DNA of 59,935 nt from Alphaproteobacteria bacterium. Lineage in GTDB: Bacteria > Pseudomonadota > Alphaproteobacteria > Caulobacterales > Aquidulcibacteraceae. The translations under genes and the position numbers were made by a program. The notes under the pieces are model-generated. The model did not search any database, was not told the origin of the DNA, and saw nothing but the letters and a program-made list of their open reading frames with translations. Each line of letters starts with the position of its first letter. The stretch's first letter is position 1. This document shows, one piece after another, positions 53,164 to 59,935 of this stretch. The stretch is from assembly GCA_027485915.1 (NCBI GenBank), contig JAIXQA010000067.1:1-59935 (forward strand), read 5' to 3'.

Positions 53164-53903
53164 GCGCGATGCCCACCCACGCCATGGTGTTTGCCGCAGG
53201 CCTTGGCACGCGCATGCGACCCCTTACCGATGACCGTCCAAAAGCATTAGTCGACGTCGATGGCCGTTGCTTAGTCGACCATATGCTTGACCGCCTCGCT
53301 GAAGCCGGTGTGAGCACAGCAGTGGTCAATAGCTTTCATTTTGCCAATAAACTGGTGGCTCATCTCGCCCCGCGCAGCGCCGGCCTGCCGAAGCTGATCT
53401 TTTCGCGTGAAGACGCTTTGCCCGAGCCGCTGGAAACCGAAGGCGGGCTTGTTCATGCGCTGCACCACTTTCCCGACGGGCCATTATTGACCTGCAATGC
53501 AGACGCGATCTGGCTAGATGGAACCGCGATCAAGCGGATGGCCGAAGCGTTTAATCCTGAGCAAATGGATGGCTTGCTTCTGCTAGCACGCCTAGATGAA
53601 GCTCTCGGCTTTGATGGACCGGGTGACTTCTTCATGGATGACGCGGGCAGGCTGACGCGTCGGGGCGAAGCGCTAAGCGCGCCTTTTGCCTATGCCGGGG
53701 TACAAATCACGACCAAGGCAAAGTTTGCAGGCAAGACTGCGACCAAACGCTCCCTCGCCCGTACATGGTTTGATGAATGGAGTCCGAAAGGTCGCCTTTA
53801 TGGCCTCGTGCTCGACGGGCCTTGGCTACATGTGGGCGATCCGCAAGCGCGGCTTGAAGCCGAAGCTAAGCTTCAGGCTTTGCGCGCATCCACACAGCGG
53901 TAG
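53160..53903 (+). CDS. murU: N-acetylmuramate alpha-1-phosphate uridylyltransferase MurU
   Basis: A 247-residue nucleotidyltransferase with MVFAAGLGTRMRPLTDDRPKA as the nucleotide-binding loop and the acidic metal site LLTCNADAIWLDG. MurU makes UDP-MurNAc from the phosphate made by AmgK. It is coupled to amgK by an ATGA overlap and its 3' end overlaps the convergent hydrolase gene by 31 bases. The common neighbours addB and addA do not follow in this window. Confidence 0.92.
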   Translation: MSAMPTHAMVFAAGLGTRMRPLTDDRPKALVDVDGRCLVDHMLDRLAEAGVSTAVVNSFHFANKLVAHLAPRSAGLPKLIFSREDALPEPLETEGGLVHALHHFPDGPLLTCNADAIWLDGTAIKRMAEAFNPEQMDGLLLLARLDEALGFDGPGDFFMDDAGRLTRRGEALSAPFAYAGVQITTKAKFAGKTATKRSLARTWFDEWSPKGRLYGLVLDGPWLHVGDPQARLEAEAKLQALRASTQR

Positions 53904-55006
53904 AGCGCTTGGATTAGGCGTCCGGCGCGTTCATCGCCCAATAGCGCTGGGGTTTGCTTGTTCATGACGTAAGCCGCCGATAAGCGCTTGGCTGGATCGC
54001 CAAAACCGCCAGAGCCACCCCAGCCAGAATGGCCAAGGGTTTCTGGATTGCTGCCATAGCGCAAATTGGAATTGCGCATGACGCCCGCCGCCCATTCGAT
54101 TTCATACGGCAAGACCAAATCTTGCCCACGTATGCGGGGCTTAGTAAAGTCTGCCATCGTCTCGGGTGAGATGATTTGGTGGTTGCCAATTTTTCCGTCA
54201 TTGGCGAAGACGCCATAAAGCGTGGCGACCGCACGCGCCGTTCCATGCCCATTAGCAGAGGGAATTTCAGCGAGACGCCATGCAGCACCTCCCCGATTGG
54301 GTGAGGCCCAAGGCGTCATAAAAGCAACACGACGGGCCTCAGAGACTTCGCCCAATTCCGCCATCGCCTTCGGACGGCTCATTTCCGCACAGCGGCCGTG
54401 ATATATTTCTGGCAGGCCGATCCAGAAATCAATGTCGAGCGGCTCACACACATCGATCCGCAACTGCGTGCCAAGGCTGGTGCCGTGCGCCCGCTGGGCC
54501 AGTTCGCCCGCGATATAGCCGTAGGTAAGCGGGTGATAGCCACTTGCCGTCGTCGGCTCCCACATCGGTGCGACATGGGCCAAAGCTTCCGCCAATGCAG
54601 GTGGATTAAGCCAAAGGTCTGGGTCGATTGGGTCAGGGAAACCGGGAACCCCTGCCTGATGCGACAAGGCCTGCGCCAACGTCACTTCCTTGCCATGTTC
54701 GGTGAACTCTGGCCATAACCAACCAATCGGATCATCAAAGTTCAACAGGCCTTGATCTTGCAGGCGGGCAATGACCATCGCGGCGATCGGCTTGGTGGTG
54801 GAATAAACCGGCACCAAGGTTTCGCGCGTCCAGCTTTGGGTCTTGGCGCGGTCCATATGGCCACCGACCAAATCGACAACAACTTCACCCTCCAAGATGG
54901 CGCAGAAGCCTGCCCCGAGTTCAAGGCCTTCTTCGAAGTTCAAGTTGAAAGCATCTAAAACAGGCTCAAAGCCCGGCGCAACATAAGGCGAAACCAGATC
55001 AGTCAT
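53873..55006 (-). CDS. Beta-lactamase-family serine hydrolase (family VIII esterase-like)
   Basis: A 377-residue serine hydrolase of the class C beta-lactamase/DD-peptidase fold. The SxxK motif is S69-T-T-K72 (VYSTTKPIAAMV), and a tyrosine motif lies in SGYHPLTYGYIAGEL. It has no signal peptide, which favours an intracellular esterase over a beta-lactamase. It lies 17 bases after the pyridoxal kinase gene and is probably co-transcribed with it. Substrate unknown. Confidence 0.87.
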   Translation of the reverse strand: MTDLVSPYVAPGFEPVLDAFNLNFEEGLELGAGFCAILEGEVVVDLVGGHMDRAKTQSWTRETLVPVYSTTKPIAAMVIARLQDQGLLNFDDPIGWLWPEFTEHGKEVTLAQALSHQAGVPGFPDPIDPDLWLNPPALAEALAHVAPMWEPTTASGYHPLTYGYIAGELAQRAHGTSLGTQLRIDVCEPLDIDFWIGLPEIYHGRCAEMSRPKAMAELGEVSEARRVAFMTPWASPNRGGAAWRLAEIPSANGHGTARAVATLYGVFANDGKIGNHQIISPETMADFTKPRIRGQDLVLPYEIEWAAGVMRNSNLRYGSNPETLGHSGWGGSGGFGDPAKRLSAAYVMNKQTPALLGDERAGRLIQALYRCVDARKA

Positions 55007-55023
55007 GGCCGCATTTGGACCCT

Positions 55024-55857
55024 TCAGCTCAGTTGGGTCAAGACCAAGGGCTCAGCCCGCCACGCTTCATAGCCTGCAGCGACAATTGGTAGTTCCTGCG
55101 CACCCCATTCTTGGGCCCGATCAATGGTGTAAGACACGCCCGCCAGCGCTAAAGCCATGGCCTGCGGTGCTGTTTGGCCGTCTATCAAATGGGCAAGCAG
55201 CATTGTTGCCATCAGGTCGCCCGTGCCTTTGGGCGGATTGGCTGATTTGGAATGGCTGGCGAGCCAAGCACGTGCTCCATCAACCAACATGCCCCCAATC
55301 TCGCCGTCCCGCTCCACGGAAGAAATCAAAGACGGTCGGCCCAAAGCCGTGGCGGCACGATGAATTTGCTTCAGGTCTCGTGGATCTGTTTTGGTCAGAT
55401 AGCCCAGCTCCCACAGATTGGGCGTGAGATAATCCGCACGCGGGATCAGATGTTCGGCCAGCGCATCGGCAACCCCCTGCCCGACATAGAGTCCGCCTGG
55501 CGCATCGCCCAAAACGGGATCAACCATAATGATGGCGCGAGGGTTAGCGGTCTTCACGGCATCAATCGCACGGGCAGCGATCTGAACCTGCTCGGCGCTG
55601 GCAAAATAATCGGTAAGAACGCCATCGACCGCGGCAAACAAACCATTGGCGGCGATACCCTCCAACATGCCTGTGAACAAGCCTGCGCTAACCGCACCCC
55701 CACCCGGCGGCCCCCAACCTGGATGTCGGCCCAGAAGCGTTGTCGGAACATGGACCGGGTCAATCTTCATCGGTGACTGCGCCAAGGCGAGGCTCGCCAA
55801 GGTGCCACCCACCCGGCTTCCCGCGACATGTGAACCAAGAATCAGCACCAAAGGCAT
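55024..55857 (-). CDS. pdxY: Pyridoxal kinase
   Basis: A 277-residue ribokinase-fold kinase of the PdxY/PdxK type, which phosphorylates pyridoxal in vitamin B6 salvage. Typical blocks are ILGSHVAGSRVGG, VDPVLGDAPGGLYV, LTPNLWELGYLTK and the anion-hole/catalytic Asp in PPKGTGDLMATMLLA. PdxY members are common in Alphaproteobacteria. It diverges from the CoA-ester lyase gene with 68 bases between start codons. Distinguishing PdxY from PdxK needs alignment. Confidence 0.88.
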   Translation of the reverse strand: MPLVLILGSHVAGSRVGGTLASLALAQSPMKIDPVHVPTTLLGRHPGWGPPGGGAVSAGLFTGMLEGIAANGLFAAVDGVLTDYFASAEQVQIAARAIDAVKTANPRAIIMVDPVLGDAPGGLYVGQGVADALAEHLIPRADYLTPNLWELGYLTKTDPRDLKQIHRAATALGRPSLISSVERDGEIGGMLVDGARAWLASHSKSANPPKGTGDLMATMLLAHLIDGQTAPQAMALALAGVSYTIDRAQEWGAQELPIVAAGYEAWRAEPLVLTQLS

Positions 55858-55925
55858 GGCCTGCTCTTTACGCCACCGCCCTGCTTGTGGCTAGAAGAAG
55901 TCAAACCTCACTTGAAAGGCTTCCC

Positions 55926-56810
55926 ATGACCGCTCCCCAGGCCCGTCCCCGTCGTAGTGTGCTTTATATGCCCGGTGCTAATGCTAAGGCTCTGGAGAAA
56001 GCCAAGAGCTTACCAGCTGACGCGGTCATCCTTGATCTGGAAGATGCGGTTGCGCCCGATTCCAAGGACGAAGCGCGCGCCTCGGTGGCCGCAATCGTGA
56101 AAGCAGGCGGGTATGGCAAGCGGGAAGTGATTATCCGCGTCAATAGCCTGACCTCCCCTTGGGGCGCCCAGGATTTAGAAGCTGCTGTCGCCGCAAGACC
56201 CGATGGGATTTTGTTCCCTAAAATCTCCTCTGCCGACGAAGTGCGCGCCGCCAGCGAAGCCATGGATGCCTTAAGTGCCGCCCCGGCCATGAGCCTTTGG
56301 GCGATGATTGAGACGCCCCGCGCAATCCTAGAGATAGCCTCAATTGCCGCTTCCAGTGCCACGACGCGCTTGGCCGCCTTTGTGATGGGTACCAATGATC
56401 TGGCAAAAGAAACCCGCGCCCGTCAGACTGCAGATCGTGCGCCCTTCCACTTTGCGCTTTCGGCCAGTGTCACCGCGGCACGCCTTTATGGGCTTGCGGT
56501 GATTGATGGGGTTTATAATGATATCGCCAATAGCGAAGGCTTTGAAGCCATTTGTTGGCAGGGGCTAGAGTTTGGCTTTGACGGCAAGACCCTGATCCAT
56601 CCGAGCCAGATTGAAATCTGCAACCGTATTTTTGCGCCTGCAGAGGCCGAAGTCGCTCATGCGCGGGCTGTGATTGCAGCCTTCCTAGACCCCGCCAATG
56701 CGGGCAAGGGGGTGTTGAAAGTCGATGGAAAAATGACCGAGCTTTTGCATCGCGATATGGCGGAACAAACCGTCGCAATCGCCGATGCAATTGCTGCTAT
56801 GTCGGCTTGA
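55926..56810 (+). CDS. HpcH/HpaI aldolase family CoA-ester lyase
   Basis: A 294-residue lyase of the citrate lyase beta/malyl-CoA lyase family. Signatures are RSVLYMPGANAKALEKA, ILDLEDAVAPDSK, ALWAMIETPRAI-type text (seen as SLWAMIETPRAIL) and FDGKTLIHPSQIE. It cleaves a 3-hydroxy acyl-CoA ester such as malyl-, beta-methylmalyl- or citramalyl-CoA; which one cannot be told. AAAGG lies six bases before the ATG. It overlaps the convergent lipoprotein gene by 14 bases. Confidence 0.9.
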   Translation: MTAPQARPRRSVLYMPGANAKALEKAKSLPADAVILDLEDAVAPDSKDEARASVAAIVKAGGYGKREVIIRVNSLTSPWGAQDLEAAVAARPDGILFPKISSADEVRAASEAMDALSAAPAMSLWAMIETPRAILEIASIAASSATTRLAAFVMGTNDLAKETRARQTADRAPFHFALSASVTAARLYGLAVIDGVYNDIANSEGFEAICWQGLEFGFDGKTLIHPSQIEICNRIFAPAEAEVAHARAVIAAFLDPANAGKGVLKVDGKMTELLHRDMAEQTVAIADAIAAMSA

Positions 56811-57366
56811 GACCGAGGCTCGAGCGCCACGCATTCAACTGCGTAGCTTGATCAGCGGTCAGGGCTGGTGCGGCACCCATTCCGCCCGTCAAGAGCCAGA
56901 CTTGCTTGCCGCTCAGCGCCAAGACAGCAGCACCAGCGCGGGCTAAGCGGGACGACTCCACACCTTTGGCCAAAGCGGGATGCATAAATTCCCGCTCCAC
57001 CCAGAAGCCGTTTGCGCCATCTTGCAGCGACCGCAATTTGCGTGTGGCAGAAGGCCCCGCGACAGCTGGCTGCCCTGCACTTTGCCAAAGATCGAAGAAT
57101 TTTGTTTCGCCGCTTTCTGAATTGGCAGCCCGCCGCACCATGGCACGGTACAAAGTCGCAGCACGAACATCGGCAACGGCCTCGCTAGTACGAACCGTGC
57201 CTTTAAGCTGAAACCAGACGACTTCATTAGCGTTGGGGGCCAAAGCAGTAACGGCAGGTGAGGCGGCTGTTCCCAAGTCACTATTGGTCGCGACGGCTTC
57301 AGCTTTGGAGCAAGCCGACAATAGGGCAAAAGGGGCGGAGAAAAGGAGGGTGCGGCGTTGGATCAT
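56797..57366 (-). CDS. Hypothetical lipoprotein
   Basis: A 189-residue protein with a twin-arginine-like, lipobox signal (MIQRRTLLFSAPFALLSAC; Cys19 lipidated). The mature part has a moderately conserved-looking WFQLKGTVRTSEAVADVRAA segment and no enzyme motif that I recognise. It lies at the end of the ilvA-GST run on the minus strand. A longer frame to 57405 lacks a good site. Function unknown. Confidence 0.7.
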   Translation of the reverse strand: MIQRRTLLFSAPFALLSACSKAEAVATNSDLGTAASPAVTALAPNANEVVWFQLKGTVRTSEAVADVRAATLYRAMVRRAANSESGETKFFDLWQSAGQPAVAGPSATRKLRSLQDGANGFWVEREFMHPALAKGVESSRLARAGAAVLALSGKQVWLLTGGMGAAPALTADQATQLNAWRSSLGLKPT

Positions 57367-57411
57367 ACCCGTGATACGCAGGCCCGCGGCAATCGGTTGC
57401 GCCACGGCCCA

Positions 57412-58080
57412 CTAAGCCGCATCTGTTTCAGCGATGGTCCAAGTTTCAAGCTTGGCGACCTGATCCCAAGCGGCGAAATCCGGATCTTGGAAAATCGCTT
57501 CGCACCAGGCCTGCAGCTCAGCCGAGACAGGCACTTGATAGGTTCGGAAACGGGTTGCAACCGGGGCGTAGAAGGCGTCCACGATCGAACGATGGCCCAT
57601 GATGAAAGGGCTGTCTGCTGCGCCAAACCGCGCCTTTAGGCCGCACAACAGGTCATCAATGCGCTGGACTTGGTATTGAACGGTGTCGGACCATTCATGA
57701 CCGACCTTTACCCGACGCAAGTTCATCGGAAATGTCTGGCGCACAGCGGCAAAGCCAGAGTGCATCTCGCAAACAGCCGAGCGGGCAAGCGCACGGGCAA
57801 TTGTGTCCTTAGGCCAAAGCCCTGCGTCTGGGGCTTGCTCATGGGCCCATTCGCAAATCGACAACGTGTCCCAAATCCTTTCACCATCCGGCAATTCCAA
57901 AACTGGCACCGTGCCGGATGGGCTGACCGCGACGATATCGGGATTTGGGCCCATACCGCGCGGCCCCAAAGGAATGATCCGCTCCTCAAAGGCAAGTCCA
58001 GCCCATTTCAACGCAAGCCAAGGTCGCATCGACCAACTGGAGTAATTCTTGTTGCCTATTGTGAGGATCGGCAGAGCCAT
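57412..58080 (-). CDS. Glutathione S-transferase family protein
   Basis: A 222-residue GST. The N-terminal thioredoxin fold starts ILTIGNKNYSSWSMRPWLAL, with SPSGTVPVLELPDGERIWDTLSI for glutathione binding, then an all-helical C-domain. The YSSWSMR active-site pattern is that of a stress-related or maleylacetoacetate-isomerase-like bacterial subgroup. It sits 28 bases after the threonine ammonia-lyase gene, likely the same transcript. Confidence 0.9.
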   Translation of the reverse strand: MALPILTIGNKNYSSWSMRPWLALKWAGLAFEERIIPLGPRGMGPNPDIVAVSPSGTVPVLELPDGERIWDTLSICEWAHEQAPDAGLWPKDTIARALARSAVCEMHSGFAAVRQTFPMNLRRVKVGHEWSDTVQYQVQRIDDLLCGLKARFGAADSPFIMGHRSIVDAFYAPVATRFRTYQVPVSAELQAWCEAIFQDPDFAAWDQVAKLETWTIAETDAA

Positions 58081-58107
58081 GAGAGCAATCCTTTGGGGTG
58101 TTTGGCG

Positions 58108-59316
58108 TCAGATTGTGCGTGGCGGATAGCCAGCGGCAACCAATGCATCAATGATTTCTTGGGTATGTCGCGAATCGCGCGTTTCCATGAGAATATCAAA
58201 TTCCGCGCCTTTGGCTGGCACATCCAAAGCGAGACGATTATGGGCAACTTCGAGAATATTGCCGCCCAAATCGCCAATGACTTTTGACACGACCGCCAAT
58301 AGGCCCGGACGATCATCGCCGATGATCCGAAGGCTGACGATCCGCTTTTCGCGCACCAAGGCCCGCGTCAGAACAGAAGCCAATAGCCGTGAATCGATGT
58401 TGCCGCCACACAGCACGATCCCGACTTTCTTACCGCTAAAGCGTTGTGGATGTGCCAACAGGGCAGCGAGACCAGCAGCCCCCGCCCCTTCGGCAACCGT
58501 CTTTTCAACGTTGCAGAACAAGGTGATGGCTTGCTCCAAATCATCCTCATCCACAATCAGAACGTCACGGACCAATTCCTTGGCAATCTCAAAGCCCAAG
58601 CGGCCGGCCTGCTTCACCGCAATACCTTCAGCAATGGTTTGACCGCCACACAAGGGCCCGGGCTCCTTGCCTGCCAATTCAGCATGCATAGAGGGGAACA
58701 TGCGCGTCTGCACGCCGACGACTTCAATGTCATTCTTCATCGCACGGGCTGCAACTGCGATCCCGCCAATCAAGCCACCCCCGCCAATAGGCACAATCAG
58801 AGTTTCGAGCTGTGGCGCATCTTCGAGCATTTCGATGCCGATGGTGCCTTGCCCTGAGATCACATCCGCATCGTCATAAGGATGGACAAAAGTCAGGCCT
58901 TCGCGATCCTTGAGTTGATAGGCAAAGGTTGTGGCTTCCGACAAATTGTCGCCATGCAGTACGACGCGCGCGCCATGCTTGCGCGTATGCTCCACCTTTG
59001 TGAACGGTGTGCCAAGCGGCATGACAATGGTCGCGGGAATATTAAGGCGCGAGGCATGATAAGCAACGCCCTGCGCATGGTTACCAGCTGACATCGCGAT
59101 AACGCCGTTGCGACGCTCGGCTTCGGTGAGCAGCAATAGCTTGTTGAGTGCGCCACGCTCTTTAAAGGCCGCCGTGAATTGAAAGTTTTCAAACTTCACC
59201 CAGACTTCTGCGCCGGTAATATCCGACAGCGTCTTCGACATCAGTAAAGGTGTGCGAATGATGCGGCCTTCAATTCGCGCGGCAGCCGCACGGATGGAGT
59301 CTAATGTAACATGCAT
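58108..59316 (-). CDS. ilvA: Threonine ammonia-lyase
   Basis: A 402-residue PLP enzyme. The Schiff-base lysine is in FTAAFKERGALNKL, the glycine-rich PLP-phosphate loop in PIGGGGLIGGIAVAA and the ligand-binding SAGNHAQG. An ACT domain occupies the last 75 residues or so (VSLRIIGDDRPGLLAVVSK), which resembles the TdcB-plus-ACT architecture rather than the long E. coli IlvA. It deaminates threonine to 2-oxobutanoate for isoleucine synthesis and may be feedback-inhibited by isoleucine (inference). Confidence 0.93.
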   Translation of the reverse strand: MHVTLDSIRAAAARIEGRIIRTPLLMSKTLSDITGAEVWVKFENFQFTAAFKERGALNKLLLLTEAERRNGVIAMSAGNHAQGVAYHASRLNIPATIVMPLGTPFTKVEHTRKHGARVVLHGDNLSEATTFAYQLKDREGLTFVHPYDDADVISGQGTIGIEMLEDAPQLETLIVPIGGGGLIGGIAVAARAMKNDIEVVGVQTRMFPSMHAELAGKEPGPLCGGQTIAEGIAVKQAGRLGFEIAKELVRDVLIVDEDDLEQAITLFCNVEKTVAEGAGAAGLAALLAHPQRFSGKKVGIVLCGGNIDSRLLASVLTRALVREKRIVSLRIIGDDRPGLLAVVSKVIGDLGGNILEVAHNRLALDVPAKGAEFDILMETRDSRHTQEIIDALVAAGYPPRTI

Positions 59317-59389
59317 GAGTAAAGCGGTCCCTATGTAAGCCGTCAGAGCCCTGACAGCCCCGCGTCTTTAGGCCGGACAGAGCCTTGGA

Positions 59390-59935
59390 TCAATCAGACT
59401 TTGCTTTACCTGCTAGATTCCGCTCAAACGCCTCACGTTCTAAGGTTTCTTCACCCCATTCATCGCCGTCGCTTTTGCCGACCAAGGCGATCATGTCACG
59501 CTTCAGAAGTTCCTCTTCCAGCGCAGTTCGGTCGCGGACAATGCGCTGGTAGTCGGCAAACTCAACCCGCTGCCAATCTTCAAACATGTCCACCAAGGCC
59601 CGCTCGTCATAGCGTGTGAAGATCATGCCAGCACGCTCTGCCGCAAAGGCGGGCTTGCCCATTACCTGAAGCGACTTCACCCCCAGACGCACAGCAGAGG
59701 CAAAGGTCTCGCGCTCTAACCCATCTACTTTGGCCGCCATCAATTGATAGGCGTGACGGCGATCAATTGCGCGGGCCAAGATTTTCAGATTGGGGAAGGC
59801 TTCACGCGCCGTCTCGACAAGTTCAAGCGCCTTCTCGTCATTATCAATGGCGACGATCAAGAGTTTGGCTTCAGCCGCACCTGCTAGACGCAACAGATCG
59901 ACCCGTGTTGCATCGCCATAATTCACTTTGCGACC
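59390..59935 (-). CDS. KefB/KefC-type antiporter C-terminal NAD-binding domain (partial)
   Basis: The visible 182 residues or so are the end of a CPA2-type potassium/proton antiporter; the start lies beyond the window. The RCK/TrkA-N Rossmann domain is seen in VNYGDATRVDLLRLAGAAEAK and IVAIDNDEKALELVETAREA, followed by ILARAIDRRHAYQLM. The RCK domain usually senses nucleotide and glutathione adducts. The C-terminus is charged (EEEL, EREAFERN). A glutathione S-transferase gene lies 1.3 kb downstream. Confidence 0.85.
   Translation of the reverse strand, partial: GRKVNYGDATRVDLLRLAGAAEAKLLIVAIDNDEKALELVETAREAFPNLKILARAIDRRHAYQLMAAKVDGLERETFASAVRLGVKSLQVMGKPAFAAERAGMIFTRYDERALVDMFEDWQRVEFADYQRIVRDRTALEEELLKRDMIALVGKSDGDEWGEETLEREAFERNLAGKAKSD

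Noticed and set aside
1-59935. CRISPR arrays, insertion sequences, prophage genes, rRNA and tRNA
   Set aside because: No regularly spaced repeats, transposase or integrase text, or convincing cloverleaf was seen on either strand; short tRNA genes in gaps cannot be fully excluded by eye.

Overview
The window reads as one ordinary stretch of an alphaproteobacterial chromosome. A Caulobacterales-like relative (Caulobacteraceae/Hyphomonadaceae type) is most likely. The indications are a TrcR/DUF1013 regulator, an alphaproteobacterial aa3 oxidase subunit IV, an ExbB-ExbD-ExbD-TonB operon, three large TonB-dependent receptors, AmgK/MurU cell-wall recycling and a BigR-type sulfide regulator. Genes are packed tightly: there are several 1-4 bp start/stop overlaps inside operons and five convergent 3' overlaps. 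I see no rRNA, tRNA, insertion sequence, prophage or CRISPR array. The species placement is inference from gene content.

Layout. 1-7.6 kb: an AT-rich leader without a clear gene, an orphan TadG-like pilus-type protein, a TRIC-family channel, a small acidic protein, a DUF5690 transporter, a membrane M28 peptidase and TrcR. 7.7-13.8 kb: a subtilisin-like lipoprotein with a run of 27 prolines and a beta-barrel-like C-terminus, RecQ, an EF-hand protein and a CoxE-type VWA protein. 13.9-16.5 kb: a divergent BigR sulfide/persulfide detoxification module (sulfur dioxygenase-like MBL enzyme, regulator, rhodanese, TauE exporter). It lies between the VWA gene and its usual MoxR partner (16.6-17.4 kb). 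17.6-21.1 kb: a coupled trio of ATP-grasp, alpha-E and transglutaminase proteins. 21.6-30.8 kb: TetR regulator, GT2 glycosyltransferase, ABC1 kinase, hydrolase, oxidase subunit IV, ZapA, an Lhr-like helicase, an MFS transporter and a secreted unknown.

30.8-39.2 kb: ProA, a hydrolase, a deoxyhypusine synthase-family enzyme, the TonB energising operon, and agmatine deiminase with N-carbamoylputrescine amidase. Together these suggest a polyamine route from agmatine to putrescine and possibly on to a longer polyamine. 39.2-51.5 kb: a PhoD phosphatase behind an Oar-like receptor whose upstream region carries a strong Pho-box match, an MsrA lipoprotein preceded on its strand by a second receptor and followed by a structured untranslated region, a FAH-family enzyme and a third receptor. 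51.6-59.9 kb: tsaE-amgK-murU, a beta-lactamase-family hydrolase, pyridoxal kinase, a CoA-ester lyase, a lipoprotein, a GST, threonine ammonia-lyase and the truncated end of a Kef-type antiporter.

The best leads are the Pho box in front of the receptor/PhoD pair, the deoxyhypusine synthase homologue near agmatine-degrading genes, the BigR module with overlapping divergent promoters, and the proline-tract protease with two G8 tracts inside its coding sequence.
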